Positions 26,063 through 33,898 of a stretch of DNA of 50,830 nt are shown here, piece after piece (positions within the stretch are counted from its first letter, which is position 1; each line of letters starts with the position of its first letter). A program made the translations under genes and the position numbers. Origin of the DNA: Paludibacteraceae bacterium (GTDB taxonomy: Bacteria > Bacteroidota > Bacteroidia > Bacteroidales > Paludibacteraceae); NCBI GenBank assembly GCA_017550335.1, contig JAFZPM010000021.1:1-50830 (forward strand). The letters are read 5' to 3'. Under the pieces are notes generated by a model. The model saw only the letters and a list, made by a program, of their open reading frames with translations, was not told the origin of the DNA and searched no databases.

Positions 26063-28453
26063 ATGGATCAGAATTGGAACTTAAATGAAAATATCATAGT
26101 AGAGGACTCCCTGGACTTCCAGGAGTTGTTCGTCCAGGTCAAAACGCACTGGCATTGGTTCGTCATATCCATGATCGCACTTTTGACCGTGGCTGTGCTA
26201 TATATTCTCACGACGCCATCATCCTATACGAGATCCGCGGAGGTTCAGATCAAATCGGAATCGTCAGGCGGCGCTGGATTGAACTTGCAAAACTCATTCA
26301 AAGACATGGGATTCTCCTCTTCCGGCGCAAGCGTGAACAACGAACTGCGCGCGCTGATCTCCCCGGACCTGATGTGCGAAGTCATCCAACGGTATCATCT
26401 GGACATTGAATACGAAGCGGTGGGCAACCTGAAAGGACAGGTGCTCTACGGATCCAAGCTCCCTGTCATGGTCGATTTCCTAGACATAACGGACTACGTG
26501 AACGTCACGTGTATGATGGAGATTGACCGCAACGATTTCGTCGTCCTGCATGATTTCACCTTCTACGACTTCGAGGAGGGTGACCGTATGGAGAGCGCCG
26601 ACAAATGCCGAATCCATATCGGTGACACGACCAACACGCCTATTGGCCGTGTGTTGGTGAGCCGTGTGCCTGAGTACCAAAGCCGTAGACCTGTTTCGAA
26701 GATCAAGATCAAGCGGACCAACCTATTCAAGTCGCAGGAGAACTGGACGGCGAAGTTGTCCGTCACGCAGGAAGACATCAAGGCCGACATCATCACCCTC
26801 ATGGTGAAGGATGTCTCCACACAGCGAGGTGACGCGTTTTTGGACGGAATCATCTCCATATACAATGAGAATTGGGTGAAGGACAAGAACCAGATCGCGG
26901 ACGGCACCTCCAGGTTCATCAACGAGCGTCTGAAGATCATCGAGGAGGAGTTGTCCAGTGTAGACAACAACATCTCATCCTACAAAAGCCGGAACCTCCT
27001 GCCGGACGTGAAGGCGGTGGCGGAAATGTACATGCAGGAGAACGCCAACATCTCCAACCAGTTGCGTGAGTTGAACTCGCAGTTATACATGACACAGTAT
27101 ATCAGGGATTATTTGGCGGTCGAGTCGAACCAGACGAAGGTGCTGCCGGTAAGTTCAGGTATCCAGAACGCCAATATTGAAATCCAGATTTCCGAATACA
27201 ACGAGAAATTGCTGAAGAGAAACCGATTGGAGGCGAACAGTAGTTCGGAAAACGACTTGGTGAAAGGGATGGATGCGGATCTGGCATCCATGAGAAGTGC
27301 CATCTTGGTTTCCATAGACAACCAGATAGCCGCCATCGACAACAGGATCAAGACGTTGAAACACAGTGAGCGGAACGCATTGTCGAGAATATCCTCCAAC
27401 CCTATACAGGCGGAGATGTTGCTCTCCGCAGAGCGCCAACAGGCGGTCAAGGAGGCTCTGTACCTCTTCCTGCTGCAGAAACGAGAGGAAAACGAGCTCT
27501 CCCAGGCATATACGGCCTACAACACAAGGCTCATCAAACGTCCTGGCGGTAGTATATTCCCAAGCGCACCTAAGAAACGTAACATATTGTTCGTCGCCTT
27601 CCTTTTCGGAATACTCATCCCGTTAGCGATATTGTACGCAAGGATGTCGACCAACAACACCGTGCGTGGAAGGAAGGATCTGGAGCAGATACCAGTTCCT
27701 TTGATGGGAGAGATTCCTTTAGTGGTGAGGCCAAGGAAATGGTGGTGCTTCTGGAAAAAACCGCGACGCATCCACACCGCCGTGGTGCAACCGGGCAACA
27801 GAAACGCCGTCAACGAGGCGTTCCGCGTCATGCGAACGAATCTGGAGTTCTTGGCGAACGACAAATGCCAAGCCATCATGCTTACCTCCTTCAATGCGGG
27901 TAGCGGCAAGAGTTTCATATGCGTGAACACCGCGTTGAGTTTGGCTGTCAAGGACAAAAAGGTGCTGATGATAGACTGCGACATGAGGCATGCCTCCTTG
28001 TCTAAGTGGGCGAAGAACCCTACGAGAGGACTTAGCGCATACCTGAGCGGACGGGAGAAAAACCTGGATGAGTTGCTGGTGAAATCCGTCAGCGGATATG
28101 TGGGCTTGGATGTGCTGCCAGTAGGAGGTATCCCACCAAATCCTACGGAGTTGATCGGAAACGGCATATTGCAGGAAATCATCCAGGAGATGCGCGGTAA
28201 ATATGACTATATCCTGATAGACTGTCCTCCGATAGACATCGTCGCGGATACGCAGATCATAGAGACATGCATCGACCGCACCCTCTTCATCGTTCGCGCA
28301 GGATTGCTGGAGCGTTCGATGTTGGATGAGTTGACGAACATATACAATGAACAACGATTCAAGAACATGTCATTGATCCTGAACGGAACATCCATGGAAA
28401 AGGGCAAGTTCTCATACCGGTATGGATATCATTCGGATTATTACGTCAAATGA
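26063..28453 (+). CDS. Wzc-type tyrosine autokinase / chain-length co-polymerase (copy 2)
   Basis: 796 residues. Membrane segments at about 32-50 and 505-525; periplasmic coiled-coil region; kinase with Walker A NAGSGKS, Walker A' MIDCDMRHASL and Walker B ILIDCPP. The tail KFSYRYGYHSDYYVK has five tyrosines against seven in copy 1. The middle (residues about 240-500) is nearly the same as in copy 1, including SYKS.NLLPDVKAVAEMYMQ, while the part after the first membrane segment differs, as expected if polymer contact or partner specificity has drifted. There is no phosphatase gene next to it, unlike locus 1. Confidence 0.93.
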   Translation: MDQNWNLNENIIVEDSLDFQELFVQVKTHWHWFVISMIALLTVAVLYILTTPSSYTRSAEVQIKSESSGGAGLNLQNSFKDMGFSSSGASVNNELRALISPDLMCEVIQRYHLDIEYEAVGNLKGQVLYGSKLPVMVDFLDITDYVNVTCMMEIDRNDFVVLHDFTFYDFEEGDRMESADKCRIHIGDTTNTPIGRVLVSRVPEYQSRRPVSKIKIKRTNLFKSQENWTAKLSVTQEDIKADIITLMVKDVSTQRGDAFLDGIISIYNENWVKDKNQIADGTSRFINERLKIIEEELSSVDNNISSYKSRNLLPDVKAVAEMYMQENANISNQLRELNSQLYMTQYIRDYLAVESNQTKVLPVSSGIQNANIEIQISEYNEKLLKRNRLEANSSSENDLVKGMDADLASMRSAILVSIDNQIAAIDNRIKTLKHSERNALSRISSNPIQAEMLLSAERQQAVKEALYLFLLQKREENELSQAYTAYNTRLIKRPGGSIFPSAPKKRNILFVAFLFGILIPLAILYARMSTNNTVRGRKDLEQIPVPLMGEIPLVVRPRKWWCFWKKPRRIHTAVVQPGNRNAVNEAFRVMRTNLEFLANDKCQAIMLTSFNAGSGKSFICVNTALSLAVKDKKVLMIDCDMRHASLSKWAKNPTRGLSAYLSGREKNLDELLVKSVSGYVGLDVLPVGGIPPNPTELIGNGILQEIIQEMRGKYDYILIDCPPIDIVADTQIIETCIDRTLFIVRAGLLERSMLDELTNIYNEQRFKNMSLILNGTSMEKGKFSYRYGYHSDYYVK

Positions 28454-28508
28454 TCGCCATAGGACATGAATCTTTATATGATGTTGAATAGATAAAGAAA
28501 AAGTATTA

Positions 28509-29144
28509 ATGAAGCAAATAATAATAATCGGAGCAAGAGGATTCGGAAGGGAAAGCTATGACCTTTTCAAGAACAAGAAAGGTTATAGGTGGCACTTCAG
28601 GATAAAAGGGTTCCTGGACGACAAGGCCGATGCCTTAGCGGGCATGGAGGGTTATCCACCGATCCTAGGCCCTGTCGAAACCTACCAGATACAAAAGAAT
28701 GATGTGTTTTTCTGTGCGTTAGGAGACCCTATCCAACGGAAAAAATATACGGAAATTATTTTGAAAAATGGAGGAGAATTCATATCTTGCATAAGCGACT
28801 ACGCATTAATCAATCCCACAGCCAAGTTGGGGAAAGGGGTTTTTGTAGGTGCGTACTCGATCATATCCGCGAATGTGATTGTGGATGACTTCTCAGTAAT
28901 CCATCCGTTTTGCAATTTTGGGCATGACGCTAAGATAGGCAAATATGGAGAAATCGAGTCATACACAGCACTAGGAGGGTATTCCGAGACAGGGGAATGC
29001 GTGACCATCCATCCACACTCGACGGTATTGCCTCGGATTCGTGTGGGTGACTATTCGACGGTTGGTTCAGGTAGCGTCGTGCTAAAGGACGTGAAGGAAC
29101 GTACGACCGTATTTGGTGTGCCAGCCAAAGTATTAGATGTTTAA
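28509..29144 (+). CDS. NeuD/PglD-type sugar acyltransferase (left-handed beta-helix)
   Basis: 211 residues. An N-terminal small Rossmann-like domain with IIIIGARGFGRE is the sugar-nucleotide-binding PglD_N unit; the C-terminal half has hexapeptide repeats (LGKGVFVGAYSIISANVIV, ATIG-like turns, LPRIRVGDYSTVGSGSVVL) ending with the usual VFGVPAKVL. His in HPFCNFGHDAKIG is the probable catalytic base. Family members transfer an acetyl group to an amino sugar nucleotide. Because an acyl carrier protein gene follows after 32 bp, this one may use an acyl-ACP as donor, as LpxA and LpxD do; that is inference. Base composition is more AT-rich than the flanking wzc. Confidence 0.85.
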   Translation: MKQIIIIGARGFGRESYDLFKNKKGYRWHFRIKGFLDDKADALAGMEGYPPILGPVETYQIQKNDVFFCALGDPIQRKKYTEIILKNGGEFISCISDYALINPTAKLGKGVFVGAYSIISANVIVDDFSVIHPFCNFGHDAKIGKYGEIESYTALGGYSETGECVTIHPHSTVLPRIRVGDYSTVGSGSVVLKDVKERTTVFGVPAKVLDV

Positions 29145-29176
29145 CTATTTTTTTACTTAATTTAAACGATTACGAA

Positions 29177-29410
29177 ATGAAAACATTGGATGAATTTGTT
29201 GCACTATTTGCAGAACAATTAGACGAGACTGATCCTTCAACAGTTACTGCAGGGACTAAGTTCCGTGAATTGGATGAATGGTCTTCCTTGTTGGCGCTTA
29301 CGTTGATTTCCATGATCGACGAGGAGTTTGACGTGGTGTTGAAAGGAGATGACGTGAAGAATTCCGAAACAATTGAGGATGTATATAATATAGTTGTTTC
29401 TAAGATATAA
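29177..29410 (+). CDS. Acyl carrier protein dedicated to the polysaccharide locus
   Basis: 77 residues, acidic and the usual length. Helix 1 (LDEFVALFAEQL), an acidic loop, and the phosphopantetheine site at the start of helix 2 in ELDEWSSLLALTLISMID; one of the two serines takes the place of the Ser in the DSL motif of canonical AcpP, and the departure from DSL marks it as a specialised carrier. It would carry a growing or finished acyl chain as a thioester after activation by a phosphopantetheinyl transferase encoded elsewhere. Its stop overlaps the start of the first KASIII gene (TAATG), so the two are coupled. Confidence 0.88.
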   Translation: MKTLDEFVALFAEQLDETDPSTVTAGTKFRELDEWSSLLALTLISMIDEEFDVVLKGDDVKNSETIEDVYNIVVSKI

Positions 29411-30489
29411 TGGCTTTCCTGGAATTTAAAAACGTAGATTTAGTAGGAATGGCGGCAGGTGTTCCCAGTTTTGTGGCGAACAACCTGCGGCCTTTGCCTG
29501 ACGATGACGTGTCGTCCGACTATTCTCCCGAGGACTTCGTAAAGAATACGGGCGTGTTGGAACGTCGCATAACCTATACGCAGACCACCTCCGACCTATG
29601 TTACCATGCGGCGGAACGTCTTATCGCCGACCTGGGATGGAAGAAGGAGGAGATCGATGCGCTTATATTTGTTTCCCAGACACGAGATTACGCTACACCA
29701 GCCACTTCAGGCTTACTGCAAGACCGTTTAGGGTTGAGCACGAACACCTATTGCATCGATTTGACATTGGGATGCTCAGGATGGGTCTACGGTTTGAACA
29801 CTGTAACCTCCCTGCTCTCCACCGGATGCATGAAAAAGGCGCTTCTGATGGCTGGCGACTCAAAAGCGATTCGTCCGCTGAAACTTTCCCCATTATTCGG
29901 TCATGCTGGCACAGTGACGGCTTTGGAACACAAACCGGGGGCGAAAGGTTTCCAGTTCCACTGCGGAACGGATGGCAGCGGATACGATGCGATCATCATA
30001 CCAGACGGTGGTGCCCGCAATCTAGTCTCACCCCGTTCGTTCCAAGACGAGGAATGTGAGGGAGGAGCGAAGACCAGAATGCAGTCCCGCATGAAAGGGA
30101 TGGATGTATTCTCGTTCGGTATCACGACCGCACCTAAGTCAGTGAAGAGACTAGGGGAGCACTTCGGGTTCGATTACCAGACCTACGACTATCTGGTGCT
30201 CCATCAGGCAAACATGGCGATGAATAGCATGATCGCGAAAAAATTGAAACTTCCCGCAGAAAAGGTGCCATCCTGCATGTACCATTTCGGCAACACCTCT
30301 TCCGCCTCCATCCCATTGACGATCGTGACGGAGCTGAAGGATAAGGCGACGATAGGGAAGAAAAATTTCTTGTGCTGTGGATTTGGCGTGGGACTATCAT
30401 GGGCCACGGTTTCCTTTACGACGGAAAACCTGCTCATCTCTGACCTTGTGGAGGTCGATGAGGAGGGGAATTGCCCCAATAACAAGTAA
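29410..30489 (+). CDS. 3-oxoacyl-ACP synthase III-like enzyme (KASIII/FabH family), first of two
   Basis: 359 residues. The thiolase-fold triad is complete: Cys122 in LTLGCSGWVYGL, His265 in YLVLHQANMAMN and Asn295 in YHFGNTSSASIPLT. FabH family members condense an acyl-CoA with malonyl-ACP, or in relatives transfer acyl groups. The surroundings suggest the acyl-ACP encoded just before it as partner. It is a little longer than FabH (about 320) because of an insert near residues 25-45 and one near 195-215. It starts in the TAATG overlap with the ACP gene and is followed 17 bp later by a second KASIII gene with which it shares MAFL.-KNV at the N terminus. Confidence 0.9.
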   Translation: MAFLEFKNVDLVGMAAGVPSFVANNLRPLPDDDVSSDYSPEDFVKNTGVLERRITYTQTTSDLCYHAAERLIADLGWKKEEIDALIFVSQTRDYATPATSGLLQDRLGLSTNTYCIDLTLGCSGWVYGLNTVTSLLSTGCMKKALLMAGDSKAIRPLKLSPLFGHAGTVTALEHKPGAKGFQFHCGTDGSGYDAIIIPDGGARNLVSPRSFQDEECEGGAKTRMQSRMKGMDVFSFGITTAPKSVKRLGEHFGFDYQTYDYLVLHQANMAMNSMIAKKLKLPAEKVPSCMYHFGNTSSASIPLTIVTELKDKATIGKKNFLCCGFGVGLSWATVSFTTENLLISDLVEVDEEGNCPNNK

Positions 30490-30506
30490 TCAATCAGAGA
30501 GAAATC

Positions 30507-31583
30507 ATGGCGTTTCTAGATATAAAAAATGTTCGTATCGCAGGTATGGCTACCGCCGTGCCGAAAAAGGTGATACACAACAAAGATGTTATGCAATCGA
30601 GCAATGAGACGGACATCAACAGTTTCATTGAACAGATTGGCATTTCAGAGAGAAGGAATAGTTCCGTACTCACAGAGGCCGACCTGCAAGTGGTGGCAGC
30701 CGAACGCATGTTGGCGGATCTGGGATGGGAGAAGGAGAGTGTTGACGCCATCATCTGCGTCACCCTCACCCCCGACTATCCACTGCCGATCAACGCCTGC
30801 CTCGTGCAGGATCGATTGGGTCTGAGCAAGGAATGCTACGCTCAGGACATCTGCATGGGATGCTCTGGTTGGGTCTACGGATTGAGCGTCCTCGCCACAC
30901 TCCTGCACAACGGTGACGTCAAACGTGGATTGTTACTGGTGGGAGAGTGTAAAATGAATTGGGGTCTGGATAGGAACGCTCTGCTGTTCGGTCATGCAGG
31001 TTGCGCGACCGCATTGGAGTACGAACCAGGAAACGAAGGCTTTCGATTCAACTTGGGAACGGATGGCAGCGGCTACGACGCTGTGATCATGCCTAAGAGC
31101 GGAATGCGGAACATGAAATACGACGAGGAGCTCATCAAGGAGTTCGAAAGACCAGAAAGGCAGTTGTCCATGGAAGCCAAGATGAAGAACCTGGATGTCT
31201 TCTCCTTCAGCGTGACCCGCGTGCCGAAGACCATCAATGAACTATGCGAACATTATGGTCTCGACTATAAAAAGCATGACTATCTTGTCCTCCATCAGGC
31301 GAATAAGAGCATCAACAAACATATAGCGAAAAAGATGGGTGTGGAGCCGGAGAAGGCCATCTCCTCCATCGAACATTTCGGGAACACGCTCTCCGCCAGC
31401 ATTCCTATCACCATCACCACGCAACTGAAAGGTAAGATCGAGGGCAAACCGACCAGTTTCCTCTGTTGCGGATTTGGCGTGGGCCTCTCCTGGGGAACCG
31501 TCTCCTTCACGACGAAGGACATTGTGATCTCGGACTTGGTGGAAGTGGACGACAATCAATTTGAAAATCTAACATGGGTATGA
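30507..31583 (+). CDS. 3-oxoacyl-ACP synthase III-like enzyme (KASIII/FabH family), second of two
   Basis: 358 residues. The triad is again complete: Cys119 in ICMGCSGWVYGL, His263 in YLVLHQANKSIN and Asn293 in EHFGNTLSASIPIT. It is clearly a paralogue of the preceding protein (shared LVLHQAN, SFLCCGFGVGLSW, ISDLVEVD) but diverged over its length, so the two may differ in acyl substrate or act as a pair. Neither has lost a catalytic residue, unlike the KASII alpha/CLF pairs of type II polyketide systems. The last 10 bp overlap the SDR gene. Product: most likely a short beta-ketoacyl-ACP. Confidence 0.9.
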   Translation: MAFLDIKNVRIAGMATAVPKKVIHNKDVMQSSNETDINSFIEQIGISERRNSSVLTEADLQVVAAERMLADLGWEKESVDAIICVTLTPDYPLPINACLVQDRLGLSKECYAQDICMGCSGWVYGLSVLATLLHNGDVKRGLLLVGECKMNWGLDRNALLFGHAGCATALEYEPGNEGFRFNLGTDGSGYDAVIMPKSGMRNMKYDEELIKEFERPERQLSMEAKMKNLDVFSFSVTRVPKTINELCEHYGLDYKKHDYLVLHQANKSINKHIAKKMGVEPEKAISSIEHFGNTLSASIPITITTQLKGKIEGKPTSFLCCGFGVGLSWGTVSFTTKDIVISDLVEVDDNQFENLTWV

Positions 31584-32335
31584 CAAAGAATCCTTTTTCC
31601 CTAGAGGGGAAAACAATATTGATAACAGGTGCCTCTTCCGGCATCGGTCAGGGATGCGCATTAATGGCGGCTCAAATGGGTGCGAAGGTCATCGTGTGCG
31701 GTAGAAACGAGGAGAGACTGAAGGAGACGATCAGCCAGATGCAAGGGGAGGGCCATTCAACCTTCGCCGGCGAACTGACAGACCAGTCCGTCATCGAGAA
31801 ACTGGTGGCGGAAATACCTTCACTGAACGGTGTCGTCTTCTCGGCGGGCATCTCCATGACAGCCCCTTTCACTTTCTCCACCAGAGAAAAATTCAACAAG
31901 GTGTTCGATGTGAACTTCTTTTCCCCGATAGAGATATTGCGCCTCCTGGTGAAGAAGAAAAAACTGGCCAACGAGGCTTCCGTGGTCTTCATATCCTCCG
32001 TGGGAGGCAATTTCGGCTTCTCCGTGGGCAACGGAATCTATGGGGCGTCGAAGGCGGCGCTGAACTCCATGTCACGTTTGTGCAGTCTGGAGCTGGCACC
32101 GAAGAAGATACGCGTCAACTCAATATGTCCGGGCATGGTGGTGACCCCGTTGGTGGAGGGATTCTCCGAAAACATCACCCAAGAGGACATCCAAAAAGAT
32201 ATGGACTTCTATCCACTGAAACGTTACGGAAAACCGGAAGACATCGCCGGCGGTGTCGTGTACCTCTTGTCCGACGCGGCGTCATGGGTGACGGGACAAG
32301 CTATCTGCATCGACGGTGGTATCACGGCATATTAG
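31574..32335 (+). CDS. Short-chain dehydrogenase/reductase (FabG-like)
   Basis: 253 residues. NAD(P)-binding TGASSGIG at 18-25, the Asn/Ala region VVFSAGIS, catalytic Ser in VVFISSVGG and the YGASKAALN Tyr/Lys pair; the C terminus ends in GQAICIDGGIT, as in FabG-type enzymes. Directly after two KASIII genes and an ACP, it would reduce the beta-ketoacyl-ACP to a 3-hydroxyacyl-ACP; an alternative is oxidation or reduction of a sugar. A second ATG at 31580 forms an ATGA overlap with the KASIII stop and may be the real start. No dehydratase or enoyl reductase gene follows, so the chain would stop at the hydroxy stage. Confidence 0.88.
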   Translation: MGMTKNPFSLEGKTILITGASSGIGQGCALMAAQMGAKVIVCGRNEERLKETISQMQGEGHSTFAGELTDQSVIEKLVAEIPSLNGVVFSAGISMTAPFTFSTREKFNKVFDVNFFSPIEILRLLVKKKKLANEASVVFISSVGGNFGFSVGNGIYGASKAALNSMSRLCSLELAPKKIRVNSICPGMVVTPLVEGFSENITQEDIQKDMDFYPLKRYGKPEDIAGGVVYLLSDAASWVTGQAICIDGGITAY

Positions 32336-32369
32336 ACATTAGGCTATAGACGTTGACGTTAGACATTAG
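32332..32369 (+). repeat. Short direct repeat between the SDR and flippase genes
   Basis: TTAGACATTAG occurs at 32332-32342 and again at 32359-32369, with further partial copies (TAGACG, TTGACG) between. It begins on the SDR stop codon. Such short tandem motifs are common between Bacteroidota genes. Confidence 0.55.
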
Positions 32370-32403
32370 ATGATCTGAGTGGAGGTGGAGGTTGAGCTAA
32401 TTT

Positions 32404-33894
32404 ATGGCTGAAGAAGAATCATTAAAAAACAAGACAAAGAAGGGACTTTTCTGGAGTGCGTTGGAGCGTTTCGGAACGCAGGGAATATCCGCCATATTCG
32501 CTATATTCCTTGCCAGATTGCTTTCTCCGGACGACTATGGATTGGTGGCGATGCCGATGGTATTCCTTTCCTTGGCGTTATGCTTTGTCGACAGCGGATT
32601 CGGTTCCGCATTGATCCGGAAACCAGACCTGAAGGAAGAGGATATCACGACGACCTTCTACTTCAACATCATAGCGGGGGTTGTCTGTTATGGCATACTA
32701 TTCTTCACTTCCCCCTTGATCGCGGACTTCTACGAGGCACCGATATTGACCTCCTTGCTGAAGGTTTCCGCATTGGGAATGCTCATCGGCTCATTCTGCA
32801 CGGTGCAGCAGGCGTTGCTGACCAAGCAGATCGATTTCAAGCGTCAGGCGAAGATTTCATTGTGCGCCTCCATCGTGGGAGGTCTCATCGGAGTAGGACT
32901 AGCGCTCTCAGGCTTCGGCGTCTGGGCATTGGTTTTCCAGGCCATCTTCGCGCAAACGGTCCGCGCGATTTTATTGTGGCGCACAAGCACATGGAGGCCT
33001 CACGGGAAGTGGTCGAGCGAATCCTTCCAATACCTATGGAACTATGGCAGCAAGATGTTGGCTTCCGCGGTACTCGACACGCTCTACGTCAACATCTATC
33101 CGATCGTGATCGGTAAACTCTTCAAACCGGCGGATTTGGGTAACTATACGACGGCGAACCATTTCGCCTCATTGCCTTCAAGCAACCTGACGGGCGTCCT
33201 GCAACGCGTCACCTTCCCTGTACTGAGCACGATACAGAATGACGACGAACGGTTGGCGCGCAACTATCGGAAGATACTTAGGCTCTCAGCTTTTATCGTA
33301 TTCCCCTTGATGATGGGATTGTCCTCCGCAGGCGAACCATTCGTGCGTGTTTTCTTGGGAGACCAATGGCAGGGATGTATCATCCTGCTGCAACTGGCCT
33401 GCTTCTACATGATGTTTTACCCTATACACGCCATTAATCTGGATCTTCTGCAGGTGAAAGGGCGATCGGACCTCTTCCTGAAACTGGAGATCTTCAAAAA
33501 ACTGATGGGCGTGGCCATCATGGCCATCGCGATACCGCACGGAATCGTCGTCATGGTGGCGAGCGGCATCGTGACCTCCATACTCGCATTGGCCATCAAC
33601 ACCTACTATACGGGGAAACTGATCAATGTGGGCTTCTTCAAGCAGATGAGGGACATCGCCCCTATCTTCCTGATCGGCATGGCCATGTGGAGCGTCATCA
33701 TGATATTCAACCATTATGTCCATAACGTCTACATCGCTTTGCCATGCGACATCATCATCGGTGTATTTATCTATCTATGCTGCGCGAAGCTATTCTTGAA
33801 GGATGACCTGAGAGAAATCATCTCCATGATGCCAGCATCTGTCAGGGAGAAGATGTCAAGATTTGTCGACGTTGATGAATTAGAGGAGAAGTAA
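32404..33894 (+). CDS. Wzx-type polysaccharide flippase (WzxC-like), first of two
   Basis: 496 residues with about 12-14 hydrophobic segments. The N-terminal KKGLFWSALERFGTQGISAIFAIFLARLLSPDDYGLVAMP is the pattern of the MOP-family polysaccharide transporters (the split run: LARLLSPDDYGLVAM). Family members flip the undecaprenyl-linked repeat unit across the inner membrane. WzxC relatives usually carry colanic-acid-type units. It is directly followed by a second flippase of another subfamily, 4 bp downstream. There is no flippase in locus 1, so this one or the next may serve it. Confidence 0.88.
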   Translation: MAEEESLKNKTKKGLFWSALERFGTQGISAIFAIFLARLLSPDDYGLVAMPMVFLSLALCFVDSGFGSALIRKPDLKEEDITTTFYFNIIAGVVCYGILFFTSPLIADFYEAPILTSLLKVSALGMLIGSFCTVQQALLTKQIDFKRQAKISLCASIVGGLIGVGLALSGFGVWALVFQAIFAQTVRAILLWRTSTWRPHGKWSSESFQYLWNYGSKMLASAVLDTLYVNIYPIVIGKLFKPADLGNYTTANHFASLPSSNLTGVLQRVTFPVLSTIQNDDERLARNYRKILRLSAFIVFPLMMGLSSAGEPFVRVFLGDQWQGCIILLQLACFYMMFYPIHAINLDLLQVKGRSDLFLKLEIFKKLMGVAIMAIAIPHGIVVMVASGIVTSILALAINTYYTGKLINVGFFKQMRDIAPIFLIGMAMWSVIMIFNHYVHNVYIALPCDIIIGVFIYLCCAKLFLKDDLREIISMMPASVREKMSRFVDVDELEEK

Positions 33895-33898
33895 GAGA

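Noticed and set aside
9322..28453. Insertion sequences or transposases at the module duplication borders
   Set aside because: No transposase frame or terminal repeat was seen near 9322, 13831, 23375 or 28453.
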